DNA of 64,000 nucleotides from Branchiostoma floridae (lineage: Eukaryota; Chordata; Leptocardii; Amphioxiformes; Branchiostomatidae): NCBI RefSeq assembly GCF_000003815.2, contig NC_049989.1, positions 19,276,123-19,340,122 of the forward strand. Reading direction: 5' to 3'. The notes beneath the pieces are model-generated. The model was not told the DNA's origin. It worked only from the letters and a program-made list of their open reading frames with translations, and made no database searches. This document shows positions 9,301 through 20,300 of this stretch, piece after piece; the first letter of the stretch is position 1; every line of letters starts with the position of its first letter. Made by a program: the position numbers and the translations under genes.

Positions 9301-11064
9301 TCGCGATCGCTCGTATAGCAACAATGATTAAGCTTACGCATCCACAACCCTCTTGCTCCAGACACGGATTACGGTGATTTGCCCATATTTCTCTAAAGCG
9401 CGGTCACTGAACGCCCATCCGCCGTCGCCCCCGTAGATGGGTGATGAAACGATATGCCGGCCAGTCCGCGGCAAGCTCTTGGCTGTGTCTGGAAACATAC
9501 ACAGCGTCTATCTTAGTAAGACAACTTTTGAAGCAAAGTTGTCTTATTTCACGACAGTACTATTCATGTAACCCGAAACCTTCAAGTTCTCGTGGTCTTG
9601 TTACGTCGTAATAAGCAATTTAGCATGTAATAAGAAGGACTTATGGTTCGTCATACTCATAACTATATATGATAATAACTTTATTGCACGTGCATACCCG
9701 AAGGCTAATTGCAAACAAAGTAAAGCTGTGCTATACATAATTGCATAATTAACAAAGAATGAAAATGAGATTTATAGATAAAAGAGAAGTGACATCTATT
9801 CTAAATCTACTTAAGCTATTTGATGGGTTTGGCTATTGCTCCTTATGCAGTAGGAGATGAATTGTCTAACAAGCACATTGTGTCCTTACTTAATGATGTG
9901 ATTGTATAAACAGTTTTTTTAACTTGCCCTGTGGGGACATTGTGTAAAAATTTGACTTAATGATGACATTATGTAAACAGTTTCAATAGTTTTTAATTCC
10001 GCAAATGTAAACCGCCAAATAGCCCGCCAATTCAGCCTTAGGGCTGCCTACAGAAGAGGCTGGTGCATTTGAATTGTTTGAATAAAGAAACCAGTCATCC
10101 AGCACAAACCGTTATCAACACTACTGTCCGACCACAACTCTTTGTTTTCACCTTGATGTGCAGCCACCTGTTGCACAATCCAGCCTCTGGCTGGCAAACC
10201 GAAATGGTGTCCAACAGGAAAACTCCAGCGCCTAGTATATGCGAAGTAACATGTATCGATCTGTTTTTGTTATTTGTATACAGTTACAAAGTTGAGCAAA
10301 GTGAACTTAAGTCTTGGTATAAATTCTTGAATATTTCTATCTATTTTTGGAATCACAAAGGAAAATGAAATAGGCTACATTGAGAGCAACAACAAAAATG
10401 GCGCAAGAGAATGCCATCATAAAGGTTTATCTGACCGCAATCGTTGTAAATTATAAATGGTAAATAAACAGAAAATTATAATTATAGCATTTGATTTTGA
10501 CCCCGAAAAAAATAATCAATAACCTAATGTACTGTAAATTTGTGCAATTGTATCAAAATAACAAAAGTGAATATCAATAAAAAGACTTACGAAATGAAAT
10601 TTACTCAAATCAACAATACAAAGTGATAAAATGTTGTGTGAATGACTACGAAAACGAAGAAAAAATAGAGCATCATTGCGAAAAGAAAACCTTACAAAAT
10701 GCTAGATGGCGTATGATTCACGAAACAAAGCATCTATAATTGTATAATCTAGTTTTTCTTGATCATTTCAATGTCTCTAGAACTCAGGCCATGCATTTAG
10801 CCTGATACAGCAGTGTTATTATTAGACTTGAATGAAAGCAAAATACAAGCCCTATGTGAAAAGCTTGCTCAATGAATCAGTGAGCCGCAATGGTAATAGA
10901 AAACACAGATATATAAACAGATGCACTCACCCAATGAATATAAGCGTACCATCGGACACCGCTATGTTTGTGTTAAGGCTTGGAGCTGTAGCTTGTTCAC
11001 ATCCTGTGGCAGTACTTAAGATAATGGCTAGGAGGAAAACTCCAAAATAACGTTTCAATTCCAT
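6047..11064 (-). CDS. secreted jacalin-like lectin (ZG16-type), three exons
   Basis: Exons are 11064-10950, 9488-9338 and 6344-6047 (115+151+298 = 564 nt, 188 codons with stop). The start MELKRYFGVFLLAIILSTATG is a clear signal peptide. Residues about 55-186 form one beta-prism jacalin-like domain: the GG-rich first strand (YGGDGGWAF), ITVIRV, IQVTYG, the GGGGG loop, ITRVTL, VVDRIGF.TNQGR, GGAGG and the final G..G.YVDQLRF.W, ending at a TAG. The family binds glycans extracellularly; vertebrate ZG16 is a secreted mucosal lectin. Phases match (1 at the first junction, 2 at the second). The first donor is uncertain: GTACGC at 10949 keeps the frame, while the stronger GTGAGT at 10930 would need an extra exon. 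The second intron holds a Penelope fragment and other repeats. A possible poly(A) signal lies at 5771-5766. Confidence 0.78.
6345..6955. other. intron sequence, AT-rich with weak duplicates
   Basis: This is part of the jacalin intron 2. Two or three diverged copies of an approximately 60-bp unit (AATCGGT.A.CAGGAAATATT) lie at about 6595-6700. No coding sequence is seen. Confidence 0.4.
6956..7463. mobile_element. Penelope-like element fragments in inverted orientation
   Basis: Two 3' fragments face each other. The minus-strand arm (about 7234-6956) encodes HIHIESLGHSVSLDKVEILD...REIKEAIYIRALQPSLNRD.., the C-terminal part of the GIY-YIG endonuclease region of Penelope-like retroelements. The plus-strand arm (about 7221-7463) encodes IKEAIYIRALQTSLNRDGG..RLPATYNPLL. 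Both arms end in the same 3' sequence (ACAGTTCAACTATTTCAAGAATA), giving a terminal inverted repeat at 6956-6995 and 7425-7463. The minus arm lacks about 110 bp of the 3' UTR kept in the plus arm. Inverted partial copies are typical of this group. Confidence 0.75.
7547..8260 (+). repeat. tandem pair of about 360-bp repeats with palindromic head
   Basis: Copy 1 begins at 7547 and copy 2 at 7909 (362-bp offset). Each begins ACCTCCATGAAATGTCATGG and continues through GGTTATATTTTCTGTTATGT, AACGGCTGGA and GTGTTTGTTAATGGGCTTAG, ending with TTTATTTATGTCTGCTTAGGA. The head is a near-perfect hairpin (ACCTCCATGA/TCATGGAGGT). The inverse, TTTCATGGAGGT, occurs at 8982-8993 and may be the far end of a larger element. 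The open frames inside are not convincing genes. Confidence 0.7.
9338..9488 (-). CDS. jacalin-like lectin, middle exon
   Basis: It is bounded by GTTTCCAG (acceptor) and GC|GTAAGC (donor). The translation runs TAKSLPRTGRHIV...YGGDGGWAFSD...ITVIRVWSKRVVD, the first strands of a jacalin domain. Its phase (1 in, 2 out) joins exactly to the last exon. Confidence 0.8.
9518..9545. repeat. 11-bp-arm hairpin
   Basis: AAGACAACTTT and AAAGTTGTCTT are separated by six bases (TGAAGC), forming a perfect 11-bp stem within intron 1 of the jacalin gene, 30 bp from its middle exon. It may be the tip of an old MITE; no further arms are seen. Confidence 0.55.
10950..11064 (-). CDS. jacalin-like lectin, signal-peptide exon
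   Basis: ATG at 11064-11062 begins a 21-residue hydrophobic leader (MELKRYFGVFLLAIILSTATG) followed by CEQATAPSLNTN. The frame stays open to a GTGAGT at 10930. The GTACGC at 10949-10944 is chosen because it alone matches the phase of the next recognised exon. If the GTGAGT is used, one more exon is missing from this model. Confidence 0.6.
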
Positions 11065-14000
11065 CGTACAAATTTTCATACTACACTCGACCGGCAAGAT
11101 GGCAGAACTGAAAACAAGAGAGTCTTTTATATTAGCTTTCAAATGATCCAAACGATATAAGGCAGACTGATTAACTCAACAACACAATATCTTAATGCTT
11201 AAACAACAGTTGGATAAATCAATTTGATCAAAGACAAAGGATAAAAGAGAAATTCCACATTGTTCATACAAAACGTTTTTCTTCTAGCCTCATATATGTA
11301 AATACCCAGTTTCACATGCATGAATACAACTGCGCAATATGAATAACGATGAACACACCTCCTGTGTGGTGAAGGCGAATAGAGTTGGTGTAGAGCAGTG
11401 CAAACGTGGCACAAAGTAACATGACACAACTATTGTGTACGTATGCTAACCCTTGAGTATTAGAATTCTAGCTGTGGCTTGTTCTACCGTCAAGCAAAGA
11501 CGGAAACTTTGTAAATAATGTACAGATGTTGCGGTCTTTCGAATCATCTGAGATTATGATTACTAGTATCAATTACTTTTTGTAAGTTTTTGCTATTATT
11601 GTCGGAAACATTAATTAAAAGTAAGACTTGAAACTCTAACCTCTGACTGCATGCCAGACATCTAACGCAATTTGTTAACATGTGCTTCATAACTTGACGT
11701 CGTTTAGTAAATAACTCCCCATGCATCTCCTCAAACCAGCGCGTTTGTTTATCCAGATCTCATATCCAGGGTAACAGTGAGGCTTGGTAACTGGAGGTTC
11801 TCAAAAAACTCTGGGCACCCTCACAGGTGAACATGATACTTTGTATACATCCGGAAACGCCCCGGGTTCATGATGATATGTGATCGCATGGGAAACCTTC
11901 ATCCAAAGTCTCATATAGACAAATTGCAATATTATCCGCAGACAATTCTAATGAAATCAGTCAACAACAAAAAATAACAACATATTTATGATGGCATGAT
12001 ACTAGTATTTATTGCGTCGGTCATATTTTTGCAGGAAAGCTGTCGTTCTCTATATGAAGATACAAGGCGGTATACAGTATACTAATTTAGAGGAAGTGAA
12101 ACCTCATCATCATCGGCCGACGTGATCAAACATGAAACCTCCGTGTACTTTTTATCCCCGGATTCTTTGCCCAACTCTGCATTTGCGATGCTACTCTTTC
12201 TGTAGTCAATATTTTCGATAGAATTCATGTTCAACAGGAGAATCCGAAACATACTATTCTCTCCGCGACAATATGTACCATTGCGGTTAATCGTTCTCGA
12301 GTCTAGTTAACGATTCGTATCCAAATATAGTAAAAACGTACAAGGCTTGCACACCTCTAATATTCTGCTTCAAATCTACGGTAGCACTGTTTGATTACAT
12401 TTCTTGGCGTTTTCATGGTCGTTCAACCTTGCCATTTAACCTACGTCAGTAGTAGGAAAAGTGTCTACTGGATGACTATACTCATATCAGAAGCATTCAA
12501 TTAAATTGGGCCAAATAAATAGCCTAATAGTATGCATTTCTGACATTTTCAGTCACCGCTGTCCAGTCTAGCTGACAAGAATTCAAACCAACAAGTCAGT
12601 TACATTACAATTTACGACAATTAGAAGGCAGCTATTTAGTTATTTTTGCATGCAGCGATGACACATGCGTATGCGGGGAACAAACATTATCATTAGTCTC
12701 CAGATACATGTACTATATTCAGTATTCTGATAGGTGGTGTTTAGAAATTTGGAATGTTATTAGCTTCGCCAAGAAGATTATGTTTTTGCCTGAATTGGGT
12801 CTGTATGTAGGTCAACAGGATATAACTCGAGAAATTGTGGATGGAACTTTTTTATTTTTTTGCAGGTGTGTAGCGGTTGTTGAAAGGCATGCCTAGTTCG
12901 AAAATGGGTTACCTGGCGTTTTCCTACGGTACATTAGCGAGCTTGGTATTTTTTTGGTGTTTTTTCGGGAAGCATAAGTCAAAATGTAGCTGGGCGATTT
13001 CCACAATATTTGGCAGGTGTTTAGCGGTTGTGGAAAGGATTGTCATGTGCAAGAATGGTTTAGCTACCTTTTACCTATGGTGCTGTAGCTGGCTTTGTAT
13101 GTAAGTGCGTTTGTCTGTATGCAAGATAACTCGAGATGTTCTTGATGGATGCTAATGATATTTGGTTGATAGGTAGGGGACACAGAAAGGAAGGTCAAGT
13201 TCGATAATGGGCCTCCTGGCGACTTGATTTTTTAATGGTGGATAGCTGTTGGTACTAGGAGTCAAAGGTCTAATTTTGGGCCCCCTAGCAGCTTGTTTGG
13301 AACTGCAGTGGGTCTTATAGTTTGTAGCTTTTAAGAAGGATAACTGCAGAGGAGATTGATGGATATTTTTTTGTTTTTGGTAGCTAGGTACTTTGGTTGA
13401 TTATCAACATCTATTTGATATAATTACTTAGGGAAAGTTATCCAATTAACAGAAATAAACAGTGTTTTCTGTATATAGATGCATCTCATTTTGACCTATA
13501 TTTAAGGACACAGCTGTTTGCCAGATGTTTTGCCTGAGAAGCCTTGTGACCTGGACGCCCTAACACTGTGAAAATCCTCTTGACAAGCGTGAAATTCTGA
13601 TTGACCAGGGATGCTACCACTGAGGTCATCTTTGGTCACAGTCCAATACCCCCTATCATCAATACTATTCGACCAGGCTGGAGTCTGGTAGAGACTACAT
13701 GATTTTAACAAAGCACTTAAATGAAAGTTGCGCTAGAAAGTATCACAACAGTGTACATAATTCCATTGTCACCAGTTGGCCAAGAAGGTTATCTTTGGTA
13801 GCATTTGTGGGTTTGTGAGGAACACAAGTTCATGAAGTCATTTGCTATTGGGGTAGGTACTATTTAGTAATACATGAAAAAGACCTTAAAGTATTAATAA
13901 AGGCATGATTATTTGGCGAAGGGATGTGTTCGATGAACTCTAGTTTTAAATTATTTTGCATTGTAGTCTTGAATTTCTCTTATGCATAGGTGTGCGTGAA

Positions 14001-14268
14001 TAATCGTTCATCGATTTTTAATGTTAGTAACTTCATTTTATCTTGGTTTTGCCATAGTTTGACCTAAATACTTAGTGATTATCTCCTTTCGTAATAGATG
14101 TTATTATCTTTATCATGTTAGAACTATTTAGACAGTGGCCTATCATTATCTTTTTCTGTCATGAAAATGTACACATCTTTGCGTGCATTGAAAGTTGGAT
14201 CTTTTGGAAAACAACATGGTTCTTGATTTATCATTACCACAATGAAGATACGTTTAGTTTCCGGATCT
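11065..14268. other. intergenic between lectin and CAP genes
   Basis: No convincing gene. The stretch 12740-13350 belongs to a dispersed repeat (AGCTTCGCCAAGAAGATTATG, ATAACTCGAGA, TTGTGGAAAGG, GGGCCCCCTAGCAGCTTG). Similar blocks lie at 19100-19260 and 58870-59010. A minus-strand open frame at 13711-13502 (69 codons) shows no recognisable domain. Confidence 0.45.
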
Positions 14269-14391
14269 CTACATCTGGACATTCCTTTCGAACAGGAAAA
14301 CCGACTTCCAATTTCCTGCCGGCTCATAGATACAGGCGAGGTACTTCTCTGTCTTAGCACACCCCACGCTCTTTGTATCCTTCCACACCAT
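14269..14391 (-). CDS. ShKT-CAP protein, CAP domain last exon with stop
   Basis: It encodes MVWKDTKSVGCA...LACIYEPAGN and ends VQM-stop (TAG, 14271-14269). The CAP2 signature (C-I-Y-E-P-A-G-N) closes the domain. No C-terminal extension or anchor is seen. Confidence 0.88.
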   Translation of the reverse strand: MVWKDTKSVGCAKTEKYLACIYEPAGNWKSVFLFERNVQM

Positions 14392-17300
14392 CTGTAAGAG
14401 ATACAACAGGACAAATGCTTATTGACTTTTGAACATCACTCACATATTATCTTGTAGACATCAATTAGCTTTAAAAATAAAACTGCAGTTACAAAAATAT
14501 GATATGATAGGTAACTCCAAATGTGCATTCCGTAAATGTATGAAGTCATTAATTGAATAGCTTTTCGTATCTTCAAATAATTTTTTTTCTATTCCCTCTT
14601 AAGAAGTGTAATTCCGCACCATCTGTAACAGATACAACGTAACAAAGCAGTGCTTATTTTGAACATTATTCGCATATTGTCTCAAAGTTATCAATCAGCT
14701 TCAAAAAATATAACTAACTGCAGTTGAAAAAATATGATGTGATAAGTAACTCCAAATGCGCATTCTGTAAATGTATTAGGTCATTAATTGAATATTATTA
14801 ATATAATATCTTGATTAGTGTAATTCCGCACCATCTGTATGAGGTACAACATCAAGTCATCAATCACCTTCAAAAATAAAACTAATTGTGGTTTTAAACA
14901 ATATGATATACATGTAATAGGTAACTCCTTGCAAATATGCATTGTGTAAATGGACTATGCTAATGATAGTCATCGACAATGAATAGGAGAATGAGCGTGA
15001 GTGAGTCTATGTGTGAGGGAGTAAATAAGTAATATTGCGTGAGCAAAAATAGCCAGTAGACACAGTCATGAAGCCGATTTTTTGGGTGTGCTGCACTTAT
15101 TGATTCACTTCACATCCCTATCCTATGTTTACACAATCTCTCGCTAGCTGGGGTCAATGACACCTCCTAGATGGTGCCAACTGCAAGGCCGACCGCTAGG
15201 GGACGCGATTTTAGTTAGGCTGCTTCGTCCGTAACCCGTGTTTAAACAATGTCTCGTTGGCTAGGTGGTGGCAACTATAAGGCAGGCGGCTAGGTGCGCG
15301 ATTTTAGTTAGGCTACTTCATCCCTAACCTGTGTGAAGTGTCCGGCTGACTCTATGTTGAGTGCGAGGGGCTGACGGGGTTTGTAAAGATCCTTTTCTTT
15401 GTACCAGGACTCCACAGATATCCGGCAGTCCACCTCAGGGAAATAGTACATCAAGTTTTCTCCATGCCTGTAGAAGGGACATAAGAGTCCGGAGATTTCA
15501 CTACCACAGGAACACAGACACAAATGTGCACCCAAAACAATATCTCTCTTTTTAATGGAGAAAATAAGAAAATGGTGAGAAAACCTAACCTCACATTACG
15601 AGCAGGATTTAATTGACTATGGATATGGATTATGACCTAGTCTGTCATGTTGAGTATGTTGTACTTACATGTATATAATGTTTTGTCTTGCATATATGTG
15701 TTCCATGTATATTTAATCCAGTTTCCAAGAGCCCCGCTATGAATCATTACTATGTCACTGAGATAGGCTACCCTGGCTAATATATAAATAGATAAATAGA
15801 AGTAAACAGAAATTGATACAAATAAATACAAATAAATACAAATGAATAGAAATAAATACAAATAAAAAATAAAATAGAAGTAAATAGAAATAAATGAATT
15901 GAAAAAGAGATTGTCATATTTATAACTATCAATGATAGTTATTTCGTAATCATTCTGCTTTATTACCATCATGGCAACTTTTACTACTAAAGGTTGTTTT
16001 GAAAGACCACAAAACTCACGGGACCATTCTGCCGTCCACCTGCCACCTGCGGCTCTCTGAGCTAGAGTGAATCAGCGGGGAGTTGGAATCCTGCAGGGTC
16101 TGCACCATTTGTTGAGCGAAGTCCGCACACTTCTGCAAAGAGGATTTACGGTTTTAGGTAATGGATGAAAGACAAGCGAAACATACCCAATACCCCGGGC
16201 ACTTTAAAGAACCCACCACACGTGCGACGGTGCGTTGTGAGTGGTTCAAAACCTACAGTACCTTGGCCGCACCTGGGGCAATTACTGTCGTATTGAGTTC
16301 ACCTGATTGGCGCCGAATGGCAGCTCGCTCCAAACCCTTGCGATTTAGCCCGCCTATTGTAAACTCCTCGCAATTCAGCCCCTGGCTGCAAAGAGTGAGT
16401 AGTCGGCCCACCCAATAACCAAATAGGCATTCTGTAAAAGAATATTGACCTGTTGCGCTATTTTCCTGGTGATGAACTGACACCAGCCCGAACCATGGAC
16501 AAGCACATTTTTCTAAGATTTCTAGGGGACAGAATAATTTTCTTTCTAGAAGATAAATTTTCTGTGAGGAAACAAAATAAGATACAGAAGGATAAGCATT
16601 TCTGGCAGTGAGGGCACTCATTTCAATATTATGATAACATTTAAATGAGCTCCGGCGCGAGTGGAAGGTCGCAAATACTGTAAATGCAGAAATGAACGCG
16701 GTGTATTAATGTTCGCGGTTTTCGCGGTGACCATTTCCCCGCGGCCGCGAACTTTAAACCACCGCGAACATTTTTATATTATGGTATCAGACTGCAGTCT
16801 ATGGTGCTGCCGCGAAATTAAAACTTCTGCGAAAAGTCATTTTCCCGCATCCGCAAAATTGAATCCACGCGAACTTAAATGCATTTGCAGTATGCAGTAG
16901 GTGAGGCGATAATGACTGTAAGTTTCCCGCCCATCTGCTCCTCCAGCTTTTTGCATTCGTTTGCACTGATTTCGCACCCTGTGAGTCGTCCCCCACTGTG
17001 TCCTCATTTGGAACATTCCATCAAAACAAAGATGGCGGACAGTTATGAAGTCACAGAAGCAAAGTTAAGGTGAGCCGGTTTTATGTCTTTTCCGTAGTCA
17101 CCAGGAATTTCCTGGACTATGTTAGATTTGGAATTTCAGTGCAGGTTGACTGGGTTTGGTTGTGACAAAGAATTCCGAGCATGTTCTCATTTTTCAGCTT
17201 CAAGCGTACGACCTCACCACTCAAAACCAAGGACTGTTCACGTCAAGCAAACTTTCATCAGTTTGACGCTTGTTGAAATTGTACAAACTATCATAATGTC

Positions 17301-20300
17301 AAAATATGCTTTATTGATCCAATTGGACGTTTTAGGGTTTTTGGCACATAGACTAACTTACCTCATTCAGTAAGACAATGATAGACGCTGTCAACTAACA
17401 TTACAGGCTGAAAGTCTATCACAAAAATATAATACCAACATGCTGTCACATTAACTACACATACCCATTCTCCTACGCAGAGGGGTCACAGTCGTGTCAG
17501 AACTCCTTGTGGTCACCTCTGCTGTCTTGTGTACTCAGACCAGTTAGGGACCGCCCTACTTATAAATATTATTAAGCTTGCCCTTATATGGGCTGTCAGC
17601 CGTAGGGGATCGGGTGTAGGAGGATGGAGCCATGCAATACGTAACATGATTGGCTGATAGCTTCCCAGCGGCCTTTGTGAGACAGCTTGCGACAACAAAA
17701 GCCCAAGAAAAGCCTATTCCCCGATTGGTTGATAGCTTGTTTGTGGCGAAAATCATAATAACCACTGATAGGGCATGAGATAACAGGGCCCCATAGGCTA
17801 ATGCCGTTGGGGACCGGGCGTTAGGAGGATGCACATACCGGACACCACGTGAGATCTGCTGCACCGTGATGACTCCTTTTCTCATTATGAAGCCTCAGAC
17901 ATTCCTCCTGGTCAAAGGTGTCATCGGGGATTGGTAGGGCTGCTGAAGGTCGTCCTAAAGTATTCATAACAATAGAAAAATAATGACGAATAAAAATTTA
18001 AAAATAAGAAAAAAACTAATAAAAGACTATTAAATAAAGAAATTAAAAATTAAAAAATCAAAGATAAAGATTGAAGATTAAAAATTAACAGGGGAGACAT
18101 TATGTTCAAGGACCGCATCCACAAATCCGGATCGGATCTGCAGAAGTCGAATTTAGCGATTGTTGCATGTAAGACCCAGCTAAAGAGCAGTAATGTTGAT
18201 GTCCAAAGCCCCTGTTCCAACGTATGAGAATGTGGGCAGCTTTTATGAATTAAAGGGTCTACTAGTATGCGATCTTGTCCTTTCTTTGTGTCTACCTCTT
18301 ACCCACTCTTATCAAATCAAGTCAAACTTTATTGAATCAACATGGCAGTAATCCAGACTAAATTGCGTGGATGTGACAGTGAAACAAGTTATTAATACTA
18401 ATATATTGGCAGTTAAAATCATATATAGTTAAAATCAAGATATAGATAGAATACAATTTCTAAAACCATTTCGTGTGTCAATACATAACAACACAACAAT
18501 AACAACTGAGTACATGTATATTGCACATGATGGGGGCGAACGATATTGCACATAGTGACATGGGGCTCACACTAAGTCTAATAAGTCTCTCGCTGCCCAC
18601 GCCACAAACGAGTTCCTACCCTTTTTATCAATCGTAGTAAATGCTGCTAATAGATTTTCACTTTTATTTGCTGAACTCTAAATTGTTCACTGCTGATAAA
18701 AGAAATACGAAAAATAAGAATCGGAGCTACTTACCCACATCACAGATTCCGCACGCTTTCGGACACTTACACGCCATGAAGTATTGAAGCTGTGGCTTCT
18801 GGTGAAGACCACGGTTCGCAAAAAGGTCGCACATCTGATCAGGATAGATGTTGTCACAAATGTGGTCCTCGGGGTCTTTTAAAGTAAGAGTGAAACATAA
18901 AGATAATCAATCAGTGAATAATTTTAATACTTTTGTATACCAGTCAGTATATATAGCCTTGACGAAGGTGACAGAAGGTCATCGAAACGTTGGCTCGTAA
19001 TATAATTGTAATAAAATTCATGGTTATGTATCAAGAACTTTGTGATTTAAAAAATAATCAGTGCATAGTGAAAATTTGCACGGAGCCGTCATCTTACACA
19101 GCTAGTGGCCCCAAACCAACACAACTTCTTCCTTACACGAAAAGCTATATACCGGCAAAAATTAAGACCATAGCACTCCCAGGACAACAGATTCAAAAGC
19201 CATACGTTCTGCTGCAGTACCAAGGTCACAAGCAAGGGGCCCAAATTGGACCTTAACCTTTGTCTTTCCGACCCCTATCCATATATCAAATATCATTACA
19301 ATTCATCCAGAAGTTCTAATTAATGTTGACAACAAATATGCAGATACAAAATGACACACAGGCACAGACACATAGATGAACATTAAGAACCAATGCATCC
19401 ACTTTTCATGCAGATATCAATGTGGGGGGGGGGGGGGCTTCCACTGTTGAGTGAGTGAATGAGTTATTTCAAAAAGAACTTCTCACTGTTATCATAATTA
19501 ATGTCTGTTTTGCATCAGTCTAAACCGCCTTTTTTCAATTTTGAATATTGCTGAAAACTTATTTGTCTCCAGTAAAATTGGCAAACAGGAATCCAGACTT
19601 AACCATGCTTTAATCACGTACAGAACAAGAGCACTTTTAGTACGGGTCCTACCGGCACAAAATCCACAAGTGGCTTCGCAGTTTCCCCTCATCCATGCTT
19701 CGTGAACAGGCGAGGAACAGTGGTCCTTCAGCTTGTAGAAATTGCAGACACAGTTGTTGTACACATTCGTGCATCCAGGACTCCTTTTTGCAACCTGCTT
19801 AAAATATAGAAAAAGATTTGTTTTATTCACATGTCCATTAGTGTAACGCTGTTACTCTATACTTCCAGGAGCCCATGAAAATAATGAAGATAAAACTTAC
19901 TCAGCGATATTGAAAAATTAAACAGAAAGAGATGAACAGAAAGAAAAAAAAATCTGAAAATTAAAGATAATCAAATATGGTTAACATAATTGTGCACAGA
20001 GGTCAGAGGTCAAAGTAACGGAAATGATCTGAATATATATACATCTATGATATTGAATATGAATTGGATCGGAACGAACAAAATTATGATACAAAGATTG
20101 CTCATCGGAATTCATACATCATGATTATTCAGATATGTATTACAAAACATTTTTACCAACATAAAGTTTATGGCGGCCTTTGCCATGTGCCTTTTCTAAG
20201 TTTCTCTTTTTTTTCATTTCTGCACAGTTACTTGTGGTCAACAGCTATGACAGTAATCGGCTTACTTTTATCAATCAAAACATGACTATTCTCGTCTTAA

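Noticed and set aside
10048-10231. Minus-strand exon candidate (61 codons) after an ACTAG acceptor, in phase with the GTGAGT donor at 10930
   Set aside because: It ends in a stop, has no domain and a weak acceptor; the jacalin exon at 9338-9488 gives a recognisable protein with the alternative donor. It could still be an alternative 3' end.
10063-10368. 101-codon plus-strand open frame
   Set aside because: No domain or leader; overlaps intron 1 of the lectin gene on the opposite strand.
13502-13711. 69-codon minus-strand frame downstream of the CAP gene
   Set aside because: It lies after the CAP stop codon, has no domain and no matching splice sites that I could defend.
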